This document shows, piece after piece, positions 34,201 to 47,439 of a stretch of 64,000 nucleotides of DNA. Under the pieces are notes generated by a model. The model ran no database searches. It worked only from the letters and a program-made list of their open reading frames with translations, and was not told the origin of the DNA. The stretch is from Rhizophagus clarus (Eukaryota > Glomeromycota > Glomeromycetes > Glomerales > Glomeraceae). Position numbers and translations under genes: made by a program. Position 1 is the stretch's first letter; each line of letters starts with the position of its first letter. The stretch spans positions 434,001 to 498,000 of the forward strand of contig BLAL01000302.1 of NCBI GenBank assembly GCA_015698045.1, in the 5' to 3' direction.

Positions 34201-37200
34201 TTTTCAGATATGTTGTCTATGGTAGCTGAGCAAGCTGAACAACCTCCTGAAAGTAATTTACCTAAATGGTTAGCACCAGCCTTGTTAGTTATAGAGGCTT
34301 TTGTATCTTTATCGGACGAACCAAAAAGTGTAGAGCTACATTCCAAACCTGAAGAATCGAAAGCAACTGAAGATCCTATAATAGAAACTTTTTCACCAAC
34401 AGACTCACAACGATTAAATTTGCTCGAATACTGTTTATCACTTATGAAACGAACGGAACTTGACAAAGATATTATCATCTCATTGCTTCGAATTTTGGTT
34501 CGGATAACTCGTCGCCATTCTGATGCAACCGAATTCGTTAAAAAGGATGGATTATCATTACTTTTTAGTGCTTACAAACCACGAGCTCACGATTTCCGTG
34601 GACAACAAATATTTGTTGCTATGATATTACGTCATGTAATAGAGGATGTATCTGTGTTAGAATCAATTATGGAAAGAGAAATAAAAAATTGGTTCACTAA
34701 TCATCGACCTCGTGTTGTTGATATTAATAATTATCTTCGAAATACTGCACAATTTGCGTTACGTAATCCTGAAATATTTGTTCAGTCCACCAAGAAACTT
34801 TGCAAATTAGCAAGATATGAACCTGGTAGAAGTAGTCAACAAATTACTTTAATTAAACAAGAGTCAGAAGAAGTTCGCAACACAACAAGTAAAGACAATA
34901 CTGTTAATGAAGAAGAAATGACAGATGTTGTACCTTCAACATCTGCAACAGTTGAATCGCCTAAAAAATTGTCATTTGGTTCCGAATTAGCAGAAAATCT
35001 AATTCCTTTTATTGCAAATGAGTTAATCTCAATACGTAGTATTCAATCCGCTGCAATTCCAGAGTCAAAATCGACGGAAACTGCACATGAAAAACAAAAG
35101 AGTACCGAGAACAACAATGTTAACAACAATGATAATAATAATGCTAATAATAACACATCTAATACAAATAATACGGGATCTACTCAACCACAATTCAAAC
35201 CTGAAGAACATTTGGACTATTTATGTCGTTGTTTCTTGCTTCAATGTTTGACCGAGTTATTGTCATCGTATCCTTCATGTAAAATTGAAGTTATCAACCT
35301 TTCACGTAGGAAGAGTAGCATTGGTCCCACTATTTCATCTAAAACAAGAACTCCTTTATTGAGTTATCTATTGAACGATTTATTACCGTATGGATGTATT
35401 ACACCTTCAACTGATATTGAAATACGTAAACGTTATGGACAATCTAAATGGACTACATCAGTTATTGTAGCTTTGTGTTCAAATATTAGCAATGATATCG
35501 ATGAAAAGAAGGTTCAGCCTGAATTAGTACAAGTTCGTAAATTTGTTTTGGATTGTATAATCCGTTCGTTTAAGAATGCTATTACTTCGTCCGATCCTAT
35601 TGAAACAAAATACGGGAGACTTTTGGCTTTGGCCGAATTATGTTATGCAATTCTAACTGCACGAACAAGTACAAGCAATAATGCAAACAAACCTGTTGAT
35701 GATGGTCCCGCTAGTGTTGCTAAGTTAATGCTTGACAAGCATTTTGTTAACACTTTGACTGAAGCTCTTTCAGAAGTAGATTTAAATTATCCTTCAGCGA
35801 GAATTTTGATAAGTGCTTTATTGAAACCATTCGAATTTTTAACAAAAATAGCTATCAAATTGGGTCGCGCACCCGAACCTTCTAAAGAGGAACAGGAACG
35901 TCGTGAAAGTATTTCTTCCATTTCTACTCCATCAGCTGATGAAACGGAAGAAGCACCTGATTTATATGCAACTTCTGTACTTGGTGCTCTTGAAGGTAGA
36001 ATTGAAAGCGATGAAATGGAAGATGAAGATATGAGTTCAGATGAAGAACAAGAAGTTTACGACAATGGTGAATACGAAGAAGAATCTGATAGTGATATTA
36101 GTGATCTCAGTAATGAAGATGACTTAAATGAAGATGACAATAATAATGAAGATATGGACGTAGAAATAGTGGTTCGTCAACCATTGCATAGTCATTCAGC
36201 AATATTAAATAATGAGAACAATGACAATTCTGAAAACGAAGATAACAATATAAGCCATCATTTAGAGCACGATGATGATACAGACGATGAACATCCTGTT
36301 CGTATCCGACAAGATGGAGATGATGATCAAGAAATGTGGGATGTTCACGATCAAGTTATTATAAATCGAAGTGATATTGCCGAAGAAGTTATCGATGATG
36401 CTGAAGGACATCATCACCGTCATCGTCGACATGGAGGATTTGGAGCTGATGATGAAGGTATGTTAGTAGATGATGAGGATGAAGACGATGATGACGACGA
36501 CGACGACGATGACGATGAAGAAGCAGATGATGGAGAAGAAAATGATGTAGTTTTAGATAGTGGTGACGTAATTGATGATGGTTACGTGGATCGTCTCAAC
36601 TTTAATTGGGGATGGAATCAACCTGGCTCAATTTTTATGAACGATGATGATTTTGTTTTGCCAGGTCGTCCAAGTCGAGCCTTATTTAGCTTTGGTAACA
36701 GACGTCATCGGCATATTCCTGGTGGTCGTCGTGCTATTTTAGAAGTTCCGCCAGAAGGACTTGATTACGTAATAAGTGACCATGCTGGTTATGGGTTTAA
36801 TTTCAGTACAAATGATGAAGTTGATATCCCTAGTATAAGAAATAGACCAATTCCCGGTGCTAACGATGATGTTACTTCACATCCATTACTTATTAACCGA
36901 ACATCAAATCTTCCTAATATCACTGGATCTACTGGAGTTGAATTCAGAGGAAGAAATATTAGAAATGGACCATTAGGTGACTGGACACAATCTATCGAAG
37001 AATTGATAGGTGGTGGAGCAGTTCAATTATTAGAACAATTATTAACTAGAAGTCGTGGTTTAGGACATTCCACTTATAGACTTGAATTAAATACAGGTTC
37101 GGGCGGTTTAGTTAGTGGTATTGAAGTTGATCGAGTATTTCCTAGATCGATAACAAATGCCCAAGATAATCAAAATATTTCCACACCTCCGAGCGATCCA

Positions 37201-40200
37201 ATTACTGCTGTTCAAGAATTCATGCCAGTTTCTACTGGACAAAGATGGCATGATGAGGCCCGTATGATGTATGGTAACAACACGTCGGAAAAGGCTACTA
37301 AACTAGTTGAACATATATTAAACGCTTTAATCCCACTTGCATTGGAAGAGGAGAAAAAGAGAAAAGAAAAGGAAGAGAAAGAACGCGAAGAAAGGAAAAT
37401 GCGCGAGGAGGAGGAACGAAGAAAAGCAGAAGAGGAAGATCGAGTTAGAAGAGAGTCAGAAGAGCGAGCTAGAATTGAAGAAGAAGCTGCTCGAGTTGCC
37501 GAAATACAAAATGTAACATCAAATCCATCAATGGCCGAAAATATTACAGAACCTGAAGAAATAGTTGAAGTCACCGAAACCACCGAAATTATTGAACTTG
37601 GAGACGCCATGCAAGAAGATGCTCCTATCGCCGAAAGAGAAGAAAATATAGAAAATCCTGATGCTATGGATGCTGAGCCATCTCCAGCTCAGGAAATTGT
37701 ACCTACTATATCTGAGGATAGCGTAGCAATGGAAGAAGAACCAACTATTACAGAGGGTACAGAGGGAGGAGCTACTACTTCACAAGCCTCTCAATCTGTA
37801 GCCGAAAGTACAGCCGAAGGTGCAGCTGAGGGCACAAGCGAAGCTCAAAGTGCAAGAACAACCGTTATGGTTAATGGCCAGCCTGTAGATATTACAGATA
37901 CTGGAATTGATCCAACATTCCTTGAAGCACTTCCCGATGAATTACGTGAAGAAGTTTTAAATCAACATTTACCTCCAGAACGAAGAAACAGACCTCCAGT
38001 AAGTGGTGCAGGAGATTCTATTAGTACTGAATTTTTGGAAGCCTTACCTGTTGATTTACGCGAGGAAATTCTTCAGCAAGAAGCAGCTCTTGAACAAGAA
38101 AGAAGAGACCGTCAAAGAACTACAGAACCCGTTGCTGCGGAAATGGATACTGCAAGTTTTTTTGCTTCATTAGATCCCCAATTGAGACAAACTGTCCTAC
38201 TTGAACAAGATGAAATGGTTTTGGCTTCATTACCTCCAGCAATTGTTGCCGAAGCAAATGCTTTACGAGAAAGAGCAAGTAGAAGATATACAAATGCAGT
38301 ACGATCAAGAACCATTGCTAGTACTAACCCAACCGTACAAACTCCTAAGAAACCTACTATCCAACGTGATGCAATGAAACTTGTTGACACTCCAGGATTA
38401 GCCACGTTGGTTAGACTATTATTCCTACCTCAACCATTGGGAAATAAAAATTTACTTCATAAACTATTGCTTAATCTTTGTGAAAATAGTAAAACACGCG
38501 GAGAATTGATTTTAATGTTACTTTCGGTCCTTTATGATGGAAGCGGTGACGTAGCCGCTGTAGACAAGAGTTTTGCTCAAATGTCTTTACGTGCAAAAGG
38601 TACTCCTAAAAGTACACCAAGAAGACAATCGAGTGCTCCAAATCCTTCTCTTGCTCAAATAACTCAAGCAGCTGGAGAAAATGTACCAAATTTGATTGCT
38701 CAAAGATGCTTGGAAGCTTTGACATATATTGTGACGTATAATGAGGCGTCAGTTACATATTTCTTAATGGAGCATGAAAGCAATATTGGACTTAAGAGAT
38801 CAAATAGTCGTAAGGGTAAAGAAAAACAAACTAAAACTTCTGTAAGCAAATATCCTGTCGTGATATTACTCAGTCTTTTAGACCGACAAGTGTTTATCAA
38901 AAATACAGCATTAATGGATCAATTAATGCACTTATTATCATTCGTTTTACGACCTTTATCAACTTTATCGAAATCGGAATCGTCGACGTCATCTGGCGAT
39001 TCTGGTTCAACTTCAAATAATGGAAACGAAGGTGGTTCTTCAGCACAAGTAAATAACAATAACAATGAAAACAACAACACAAGTAATAATGAAAATATTT
39101 CTCATCAAACTTCTGGAACTGACAGTCAAAATAACAATTCAAACAATTTAACTGGACAATCTAGTCAGCAATCTAACATCGAACAACCTTCCAATAATAC
39201 CAGTCAAACTTTAAATACACCTAATGATCAAAGTAACAATAATCTGGAGACCAACAACACCAACAACACATCTGGAAATGAAACAAATCAAGATAATACT
39301 ACAGTTTCCTTATCCAAACAAGCAGAACCAGAGAAGCTTCCTACACTCAAACCACCTGTTATACCTGAAAACTGTTTGCGTTTAGTAGTGAATGTATTGA
39401 CTGCCGGCGAATGTACAAGTAATACTTTCAAATACACACTTTCAGTTATACAACATCTTTCTACTTTAAGTGGAGCTCGTGAAGTAATAACTTCGGAACT
39501 AGTTGAACGTGCTCAATCACTTGGAAACGATATACTAGACGATCTTGATGATTTAGCGCAAATTTTAGACAAAGCAAACACCGGTGTTGATGTACAAGGA
39601 GTCACTTTGTCTAAATTCTCACCATCATCTTCGAAACAAGCAAAATTATTACGTGTTCTTAAGACGATTGATTACATGTATTCTCGCAAACAACAATCAA
39701 ATACCACTTCATCTAGTACACAAGTGGAGGTTTCATTGGCCCCAACTGTTGATCCTGATGAGGCAGAAACAGTTGCACCACGAACATTGTTAGATAGTAA
39801 CGCGCGAAATTCTAAATTAACAGATGATGAAGAAAAGGTTATGAAGATATATGAAACACTCAATTTCACTGAACTATGGAAGAAACTAGGGAAATGTTTG
39901 ACCACTATACATGAAAAACCTGATATGATTCATGTGGCAACTGTTCTTTTACCACTTATAGAGTCGTTAATGGTTGTATGTAAATATGTTGGCATGACAT
40001 CATCAGGTCAGAAAATATCCTCACCAGGGCCGCATACTTATCCTTCCGAAAGTATGGAAGATTTGTTCTTTACATTTACGGAAGATCATCGTAAGATTCT
40101 CAATACAATGGTCAGGAATAATCCTTCTTTAATGAGTGGGTCGTTCTCCTTACTAGTACATAATCCAAAAATCCTTGAATTTGACAATAAGAGAAATTAT

Positions 40201-41411
40201 TTCAATCAGCAACTTCATAAACGTACAAACGCTCGTGAACATTATGGTTCTTTACAACTTAATGTTAGACGTCAATATGTATTTGAAGATTCCTTCCAGA
40301 ACTTACAAAGAAGAACCGGAGATGAAATCAAATACGGCAAACTTAGTGTACGGTTTTACGAAGAGGAAGGTGTTGACGCCGGTGGTGTAACGAGAGAATG
40401 GTTCCAAGTTCTTGCAAGACAAATGTTTAATGAGGACTATGCATTGTTTAAAACGTCAGCAGCAGACAGACTTACATATCAACCAAATAGAGCCTCCGGT
40501 GCAAACCCGGAACATTTGCTATTCTTTAAATTTGTTGGACGTGTCATTGGTAAAGCTATTTATGATGGAAGGCTCTTGGATGCATATTTCACACGCTCCT
40601 TCTATAAACATATACTTGGAAAACCCGTTGATTATCGGGATGTTGAAGCTATAGACTTAGAATACTATAACAGTTTGGTGTGGATGTTAAATAATGATAT
40701 CACAGGAGTAATTGATTACACATTTAGCGTTGAAACTGATGATTTTGGCCAAAAGAAGATTATTGACTTGAAACCAAACGGTAGAAATATTCCAGTGACA
40801 GAAGAAAACAAACGAGAATATGTTATGCTTGTAACCGAACAGAAACTTACTTTAGCTATCAAAGATCAAATTGAGCAGTTCCTTGCCGGTTTCCATGAAA
40901 TTATCCCAGCACATTTAATTAGTATATTTAATGAACAAGAGTTGGAATTACTGATTTCTGGAATGCCAGATATTGATATTGATGATTGGAAGAACAATAC
41001 CGAATACCAAAATTATACTCCTTCATCTCCACAGATTCAATGGTTTTGGAGAGCAGTGAGAAGTTTTGATCAAGAAGAGCGAGCGAAACTCTTACAATTT
41101 GTTACAGGTACTTCAAAAGTACCATTAGAAGGTTTTTCCGTTCTTCAAGGTGTCCATGGCGTACAGAAGTTTCAGATTCATAAAGATTTTGCTAGCCCGG
41201 ATCGTCTACCATCTGCCCATACTTGGTAAATCACTTTTTAATTCATACTTTTTCATTATTTCCTTGAAGATCATTTATTCTAATCTAAAATTTTATCATC
41301 TTTAATAGTTTCAACCAAATAGATATTCCTGAATATGAAAATTACGAACAGTTAAGGTCTCAATTACTATTGGCAATTTCGGAAGGAACTACAGGATTTG
41401 GTTTCCAATAA
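28288..41411 (+). CDS. TOM1: HECT E3 ubiquitin ligase, TOM1/HUWE1 type
   Basis: Seventeen exons keep frame and give 3919 residues: 28288-28329, 28568-28864, 28955-29546, 29619-29725, 29805-29958, 30047-30195, 30274-30384, 30448-30835, 30927-31048, 31123-31575, 31643-31934, 32000-32192, 32267-32529, 32592-32711, 32777-32860, 32936-41225 and 41309-41411. Order of parts: N-terminal armadillo-like region with SYPRGD-like [13 protein letters not shown] and [29 protein letters not shown]; a UBA domain (about 1299-1340, [17 protein letters not shown]); Asn-rich and very acidic linkers (about 2144-2337, with a run of 11 Asp); a charged helix (about 2590-2644); two UBM-like blocks [16 protein letters not shown] and [16 protein letters not shown]; and the C-terminal HECT domain (about 3523-3919). 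The catalytic Cys 3886 is in LPSAHTCFNQ. The product transfers ubiquitin and in yeast and animals acts in nuclear protein quality control, histone and ribosomal-protein turnover. AATAAA at about 41692 could serve its 3' end. Confidence 0.96.
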
Positions 41412-41878
41412 TAATTTTACATGTAGCGTTAAATATATACATTATCTTGAACTTTTATTTCTTTTTATTTTTAAGATTATTTACAAATTAAATTTCACGT
41501 TACAAATTATCTTTAGTAGACTAACTATATCGGTAACTTTTTCCCCTATTCATTACAAAAGATTTTCCAATTCCCTTTTATTATGCAATATTTTTTTAAA
41601 TTCATTTATTTCTTTAAACAATTTTCTCTGTATATTTCTTTGTTTAGGATGATATAAAATTGTATTATTCTAAATTATTATAATATCAACAAATAAAAAC
41701 TTTGCTTCAAAAAAAAAAAAAATTTTATTTATGATTATTATAAATTCAGATAAGGATGACTTCGTAAATATAAGTAATACAAATAAAATATTGTCAAACT
41801 GTTTATTGTAAATGAATCAAAAAACTACTGTCAACTATAAAATATATCAACTTCAAAATCGTTTGTTTAACCCTACAC
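41412..41878. other. Convergent intergenic spacer
   Basis: Between the stop codons of the HECT ligase and phosphoketolase. It contains an AATAAA near 41692 followed by an A run. A small frame (41398-41652) overlaps the HECT stop and has no support. Confidence 0.6.
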
Positions 41879-44800
41879 CTAAAACTCTGGTTTATCCATA
41901 AGATGTTCAGGATCTTTACCATATTTCTCGATATACTTATCGTGCTCAACAATCTTATGTTTATATAATGAGATTAGTTCATGCGCTCTTATTGATAATC
42001 TTGGATGAAACTTGGATGCGCTATGAATTGCTGCAATTATAACGTCATATCTACTGGTTCCATTTGATGTTAGCATCTAAATTTAAAAGAAAAGAGGAAT
42101 AAATTACATGTAATAAATGCAAGTATAATATTAAATGTTATTTAATCTTACCTTAAAAGGGGTAGTTGTAGTGCCTTCTTCTTTATATCCCAACTACATC
42201 ATATTAAACGAATATAAAGAAATTAATTACTATGATAATATGCTTTAATCAAACACATACTGTAACTGTACGTACCACAGTCATACGTTGTGAATTAGGT
42301 CTATCAAATAAGAGTGTTCTAATCACACTCGGATATCCATGAAAATTAAATATAATAGGTTTTTCATCAGTAAACAAGCTTTCAAAGGCCTCGTTATCCA
42401 AGGAATGTGGATGACTTCCATATCCTGGTAAAATCATTAAATCCGTGACATTAACTACTCTAACGCGCAATTCTGGAGCATCTTTCTTTAATAAACTTGC
42501 TGCTGCGATAACTTCAAATGTAACTTCTGTACCACATCCAACCAAAACTACATCTGGATCAAGGCCATCATCAGTTGATGCAAATTTCCATACCGACGCA
42601 CCTGCTATACAATGATTTTCTGCTTCTTCAGGTGATAGCCAAACGGGTGTCGGATTTTTACTTCCAATAATTAAATTAATATAGTTTTTTGCTCTTAAAC
42701 AATGAGCTATTGTAATAAGGGAACAATTTGCATCTGCTGGTAAATAAATGCGAATATGTTCATCTACATTTAAAATAAGAAAGTTATAATTTTAAATTAG
42801 ATTTAATCAAATGTGCAAATTAAACATAAATTACATTTCATGTTAATAAGATTGTTGATGAATGAAGGGTTCTGATGAGAAAATCCATTATGCTCTTGTC
42901 GCCAGAGAGTTGAAGTTTCGATATAATTCAAAGATCCAAGTGGTAATCGCCATGGCGTTTCCATACCAAGTTTAATAAATTTTGCGTACTGAATCATCAT
43001 TGTAGTGATAATTCCCAAGAACGTTTCATAAGACGGAAACAATGCAACGCGTCCTATACAAAAAGTTGAAGTGAAATCTTACAAATACTAGAGCAATCAG
43101 TAAAACAATTCATACCTGTTAAAGTATATCCTTGCATCCATCCTTGACATGTATGCTCGGATAAGATCTCGACTACACGACCTCCTTTGTTGCTGGTCTG
43201 GTGAGACCATTGAAAGTTTCGATTAGTAACTTGAAAAGTTGCATCCAGATTGTTTGAAACAAGCTCTAGTGAAAATATTTATGGAGGACGCGTTATGATT
43301 TTTTCAAAAGTAAAAATTTTCAAATTATCCACAATTACCATCTGGAGAAAAGATTCTAAATCTCTTCGGATTCCTTCACAATATAAAGTTGTTAATAAAT
43401 TTTAAACAAAACAAAATAATTTCAATAACTTACATTTTAATGACTTCAGAACAATATTGCCCAGTAATTTTCATACAGCTTTCGTTATCGCCTTTTTGTA
43501 CCATTAACTCTTTGCAACCCGGTAAATCTAAAGGTTCATATGCAGCATACGTCTCTTTTCTAACTCCCATACGCAAATCTTCTTTTGGCAAAGCTTTAAG
43601 AACCTCCATTCTGAATGAATTCCTGGATAAATCAAATAATTCATGAAATTTGTAACTCCTTAACCAAGATTCAAGTAATCGAAATTCTTCATCGTCAACT
43701 CTTGCGTGTGGCAAAGGTACTTGATGAGACCTGAATGAGCCTTCAATACGCTCTCCATGTAACTCTTTAGGGCCCGTCCAACCTTTTGGTGTTCGAAGAA
43801 CCAACATTGGCCATCTTGGTTTGTAAATTGGATTTCCGGTCCTTGCACAGCTTTGGATTCTTCGGATTTCTTGATATGCCCATTCCATTGAACTAGCCAT
43901 ATCCGCATTGATATCGTTTAGATCCGATACTATGCGAACCTGATATCCGAACCCACTAGCATTTTTACACAAAATTTATTAAAAGAATACGTATATTCAT
44001 CTTTTTAAATAAAAAAAAAAGAATATTACACATACGTAAATAATGTGGAAAGTTCAGTATCACTATAAAATTTAAAAAAATAATTATTTGAAATGAACAA
44101 ACAAAAAATGTATGTATTTATATAAACGCGTACTCCATAGCGCCATAAATCGTTTCTTCTGAAATCTTGAATCCATTATCGTGTAAAATTGGAATTACTG
44201 CACCACTTTCAGCTGGATCAATAAATTTGTAAGAATGCCAAGCTGTTGCGGTCGGACCAGTTTCGGCTTCACCATCACCAACTATGCACGTGACTATCAA
44301 ATCCGGGTTATCCATAATTGCACCAAAACTAACCGAAAGAGCATATCCAAGCTCACCACCTTTGCATAATATAATTCAATTTCAACAATATTTTAAACAA
44401 AAAATCTTTTTTCTTTAAAAAGAGATTGTACCTTCATGTATTTGCCCCGGAACCTCGGAATTCACGTGACTTGGAAATCCGTGAGGCCAACTAAAACTTT
44501 TGATCAAGCTATTCAAACCATCTTTATTAACACTGTATTGGGGGTAAAATTTAGCAAGAGATTCTTCAATAAAAAGATTAGCTAAGCAGGCAGGAGCACC
44601 ATGTCCAGGACCGGTTACAAGGAACATTGGAATCGAATGCTTTTTGATTAGATGATTGCAATGAGCGTAAATAAGGTTAATCCCGGGACATGTTCCTAAT
44701 GATTTAATTTTAGCTTTAACAACACAAAATTAAACTTTAAACTGATAAAACGATATTTCGCGTACCCCAATGACCCAGTAATCTTTCTTTTATATCGTCT

Positions 44801-44994
44801 TTATCTAAAGGTCTTTCCAGTAAAGTATTTTTTTGTAAAAAAATCATTGAAGCGGCTAAATAATTAGTAGCCCGCTGTAATAATTCTAAAGGATATAAAT
44901 CTTCTTTTGATCTAATTTCCGTTGTATCTAATCTTACTAATAAATCTGATACTTTTTCAGGAATTGGCGGATTAGAACCCGTAGAGGAATGCAT
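41879..44994 (-). CDS. Phosphoketolase (xylulose-5-P / fructose-6-P)
   Basis: Eleven exons keep frame: 44994-44766, 44695-44432, 44359-44134, 44062-44036, 43955-43434, 43373-43339, 43265-43116, 43053-42835, 42763-42276, 42193-42152 and 42076-41879, giving 799 residues, the usual size. Family blocks: [28 protein letters not shown], the thiamine-diphosphate motif [18 protein letters not shown] (about 195), [27 protein letters not shown], and in the C-terminal part [17 protein letters not shown]. It is a cytosolic enzyme that splits xylulose-5-phosphate (and fructose-6-phosphate) with phosphate into acetyl phosphate and glyceraldehyde-3-phosphate (or erythrose-4-phosphate), giving a short way from sugars to acetyl units. 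Exon four is only 27 nt. No targeting sequence is visible. It is transcribed away from the PDCD7 homologue. Confidence 0.95.
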
Positions 44995-45211
44995 TTTTAA
45001 TTTTTGAGTAAAATGAAAGAGAGAAAGATTGTTTAAAGTGAATAATTATACAGATTTTTATGCGAAATTAATTTTAAGTGAAATTTGACGTAATAGTATA
45101 ATCATTGTGATGTGATACATGATCGCTGATTATTATGTCGTACAAGTCTTATTTCAAAAATAGAAAGGCTTCGTGGTCCGTGCAAATTGTTACTCTTTTT
45201 TTAATCTCAAA
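44995..45211. promoter_or_regulatory. Short divergent promoter, phosphoketolase / PDCD7 homologue
   Basis: Only 217 bp separate the two start codons, so both genes are probably driven from one shared region. No recognised factor site. An upstream in-frame ATG of the right gene lies at 45173 and would extend it by 13 residues. Confidence 0.6.
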
Positions 45212-46823
45212 ATGTCTTCCCAACAAAGTCAACAACCTTATAGCTGTAATCCTCCTATAACACATCAATACAAGTCTCCAAATTTTTCACAGCCGCAACA
45301 ATTTTCACACAATCCTCCAGCAGGAGTAACTTTAGAACCAGTTAATAGCTTTAAATATACAACTTCTGTGTCGTATGAATTTTATAACTCTTGCTCCTTT
45401 CCTTTGGATGGTCCTACAGCACTTCCGAATACTAACGAAGTAGAAGGACCCCCAGGCGTGAATAGGGCTGTGGATGGAGAGACAAGTTCGGTTAATACGT
45501 TTTTAAAAAATTATCAAGACAATCTAATAATTTTTTATATCTATTTGTTAGAGAAAACCATTAATGTCCAACAAGCTTGGCTCAAGTCATGGATCAAATC
45601 TCGTAATGTAAAGCTCGAAGAATCAGTGCCGAAATTGCCCAATATAACAAACACGCGTGAACAAATTCTACAAACACATTATTTATTACAAGATATGAAA
45701 TCAAAATTGGACAAGCTGAAAGAAATTCGAGAGATCGCAAATGAAGATGAATGGAAAGTTAACATAGAAAGTCTTGAAAATTTCAAGGTACGTGTTTTGG
45801 TATATAAATGATAATAAGTTGATTTAACTACAAAAGATTAATAGCATTAAATGTATTTAGAAAAATCTGGAATCAAATTTGTCTTACACGACAGATCAAA
45901 AATATATCGAGAAAATAAAATTAAAATTATCTAAAGTTAGGCGTCATCAGGTATGAATACAAATGGATTTATTTTACCATTATAATTCACTGAATTAAAT
46001 TCATTTAAAGAAATGGCGTAAGAAGCATATCAAGAAATTACAATCCGTCCGAGATGAAAGACAACGTAGACGTGAAACATTACATAAAACTATTGATGAG
46101 TGGAGAACAGAATGGATAGCTAAAGAATTAGCTTTGAAACGAGTAAGTATAAACATATTTCTAAATGATGATTAGCGTTTTTCATACTCTTAATTTTATT
46201 AAAGGAACAAGCAAGAAAAGAAGAAGCTGAAAAAAGAGTTCAAGAAGCTGAAGCAAAAAAGAGTGAACATAAAGAATTAACAAAACTTTTAGAAAAAGTA
46301 AAAAAACTTCGTGATCTTCGCAGAGAACGATTAAAACGCGAAGGTTCTACTAAGTTTATTCTTACTCTGCGAATAACTTTAGAGAATTCACTAATTAAAT
46401 GTTTATATATTTTGTCAGGTCATTTCTTTCCTGAGGAAGATGATGAATTTTTTAACAAGATCGCATCATTGAATGATGTGATGAAAGTTGAAGAGGCCCG
46501 TCTTGACCAGGAAAGAAATGCTGCTGCTGAACATAAAAGAAATGAAGCTATGAATGCAGGAATGAAAGAACGCGAGAGAGAGAGAGATCCTGTCTATGAA
46601 TATTGGCATCAAGCCGAATTTGATTTAGATAATTTAGTTTTAATTAGGTATAATAGCGTATTTTTATTTTCGCTGATATATATTTAATCTAATACATGAT
46701 TATGTTAGGAGACAATGGGATGCTTATATAAATGAAACCGGATCTTCATGCATACCGCTAACGTTTGTAGATCCATCTCCGCCAGCCAATTACATCTGGG
46801 CCTCTTGCCTAACACATGAATAG
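45212..46823 (+). CDS. PDCD7: PDCD7 / U11-U12 snRNP 59K homologue
   Basis: Six exons keep frame: 45212-45787, 45861-45950, 46011-46142, 46205-46343, 46419-46647 and 46709-46823, giving 426 residues. The head is Pro/Gln/Ser-rich. Residues from about 110 form a long charged helical region (KWRKKHIKKLQSVRDERQRR, then KKLRDLRRERLKREG). The end, RRQWDAYINETGSSCIPLTF followed by PSPPANYIWASCL, matches the PDCD7 C-terminal signature of HDWDQYL, IP, PPPPS and WA. In animals and plants this protein is the 59-kDa component of the U11/U12 di-snRNP, which recognises U12-type introns in the nucleus. The start at 45212 is chosen for its A-rich context; ATG at 45173 is the alternative. Identification is from the pattern of the C-terminal block and the coiled middle. 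Confidence 0.8.
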
Positions 46824-47439
46824 TTATAATTTCGTGGGTGCCAAATCACGTGATTAAATTTCTATTATGACATAATTTATACATAATAAATTAAAACAGC
46901 AACGTGTTTTTTTTTGACATCTAATGAAAATCAGCATTTTACGCATTTTACGCCAGAACTTCTGCTTGACTTGTTATCTTTATTCATCGCTTCTTCTCTT
47001 ATCATATATATCTTTAATAATAACTAATTAAGTATCCCGGAATCAAACGAAATTGGGATAAAGGATCTCTTAAATTGGTAACTCCACAGATAAAGTCTCC
47101 TGGAGGCGGTATGCTTGCATGTGCTCTTGAACATTGAAGGATAATGCGATTGACATAGTTTATCTTTTAAGATTAGTATAAATAGCGATGTGATTAAAAT
47201 ATATAAACCCAGTCACATCGCTTGTTAAATGGCCTGATAAACGCCTGACTGCTATAATAGTATTGTGAATATAATTTGTTTATTGTTTGATGTCATTCAT
47301 TTCAAACTTAACTTTAATAGTCGAATGAATTATCAACATATAAAAACCTACCCCAATACCTCTTAAAAAAAAAAATTCTTTCCGCTACGGATATATAAGA
47401 AATTATTAGTTATTTTAGTTATTTTTTACTATTTAAAGC
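46824..47439 (+). promoter_or_regulatory. Intergenic region and promoter of glycogen synthase
   Basis: It holds the 3' end of the PDCD7 homologue and the promoter of glycogen synthase. A 10-bp inverted repeat AGCGATGTGA / TCACATCGCT (47184-47222) encloses an ATATATAAA box, about 220 bp before the start codon. No other feature is clear. Confidence 0.5.

Noticed and set aside
37212..37610. Minus-strand 132-residue Ser/Ile-rich frame
   Set aside because: Shadow of the Glu/Lys/Arg-rich helix of the HECT ligase.
41223..41229. Trp instead of Cys at the HECT active site
   Set aside because: The unspliced reading is misleading; splicing 41226-41308 restores TGT and the conserved C-terminus.
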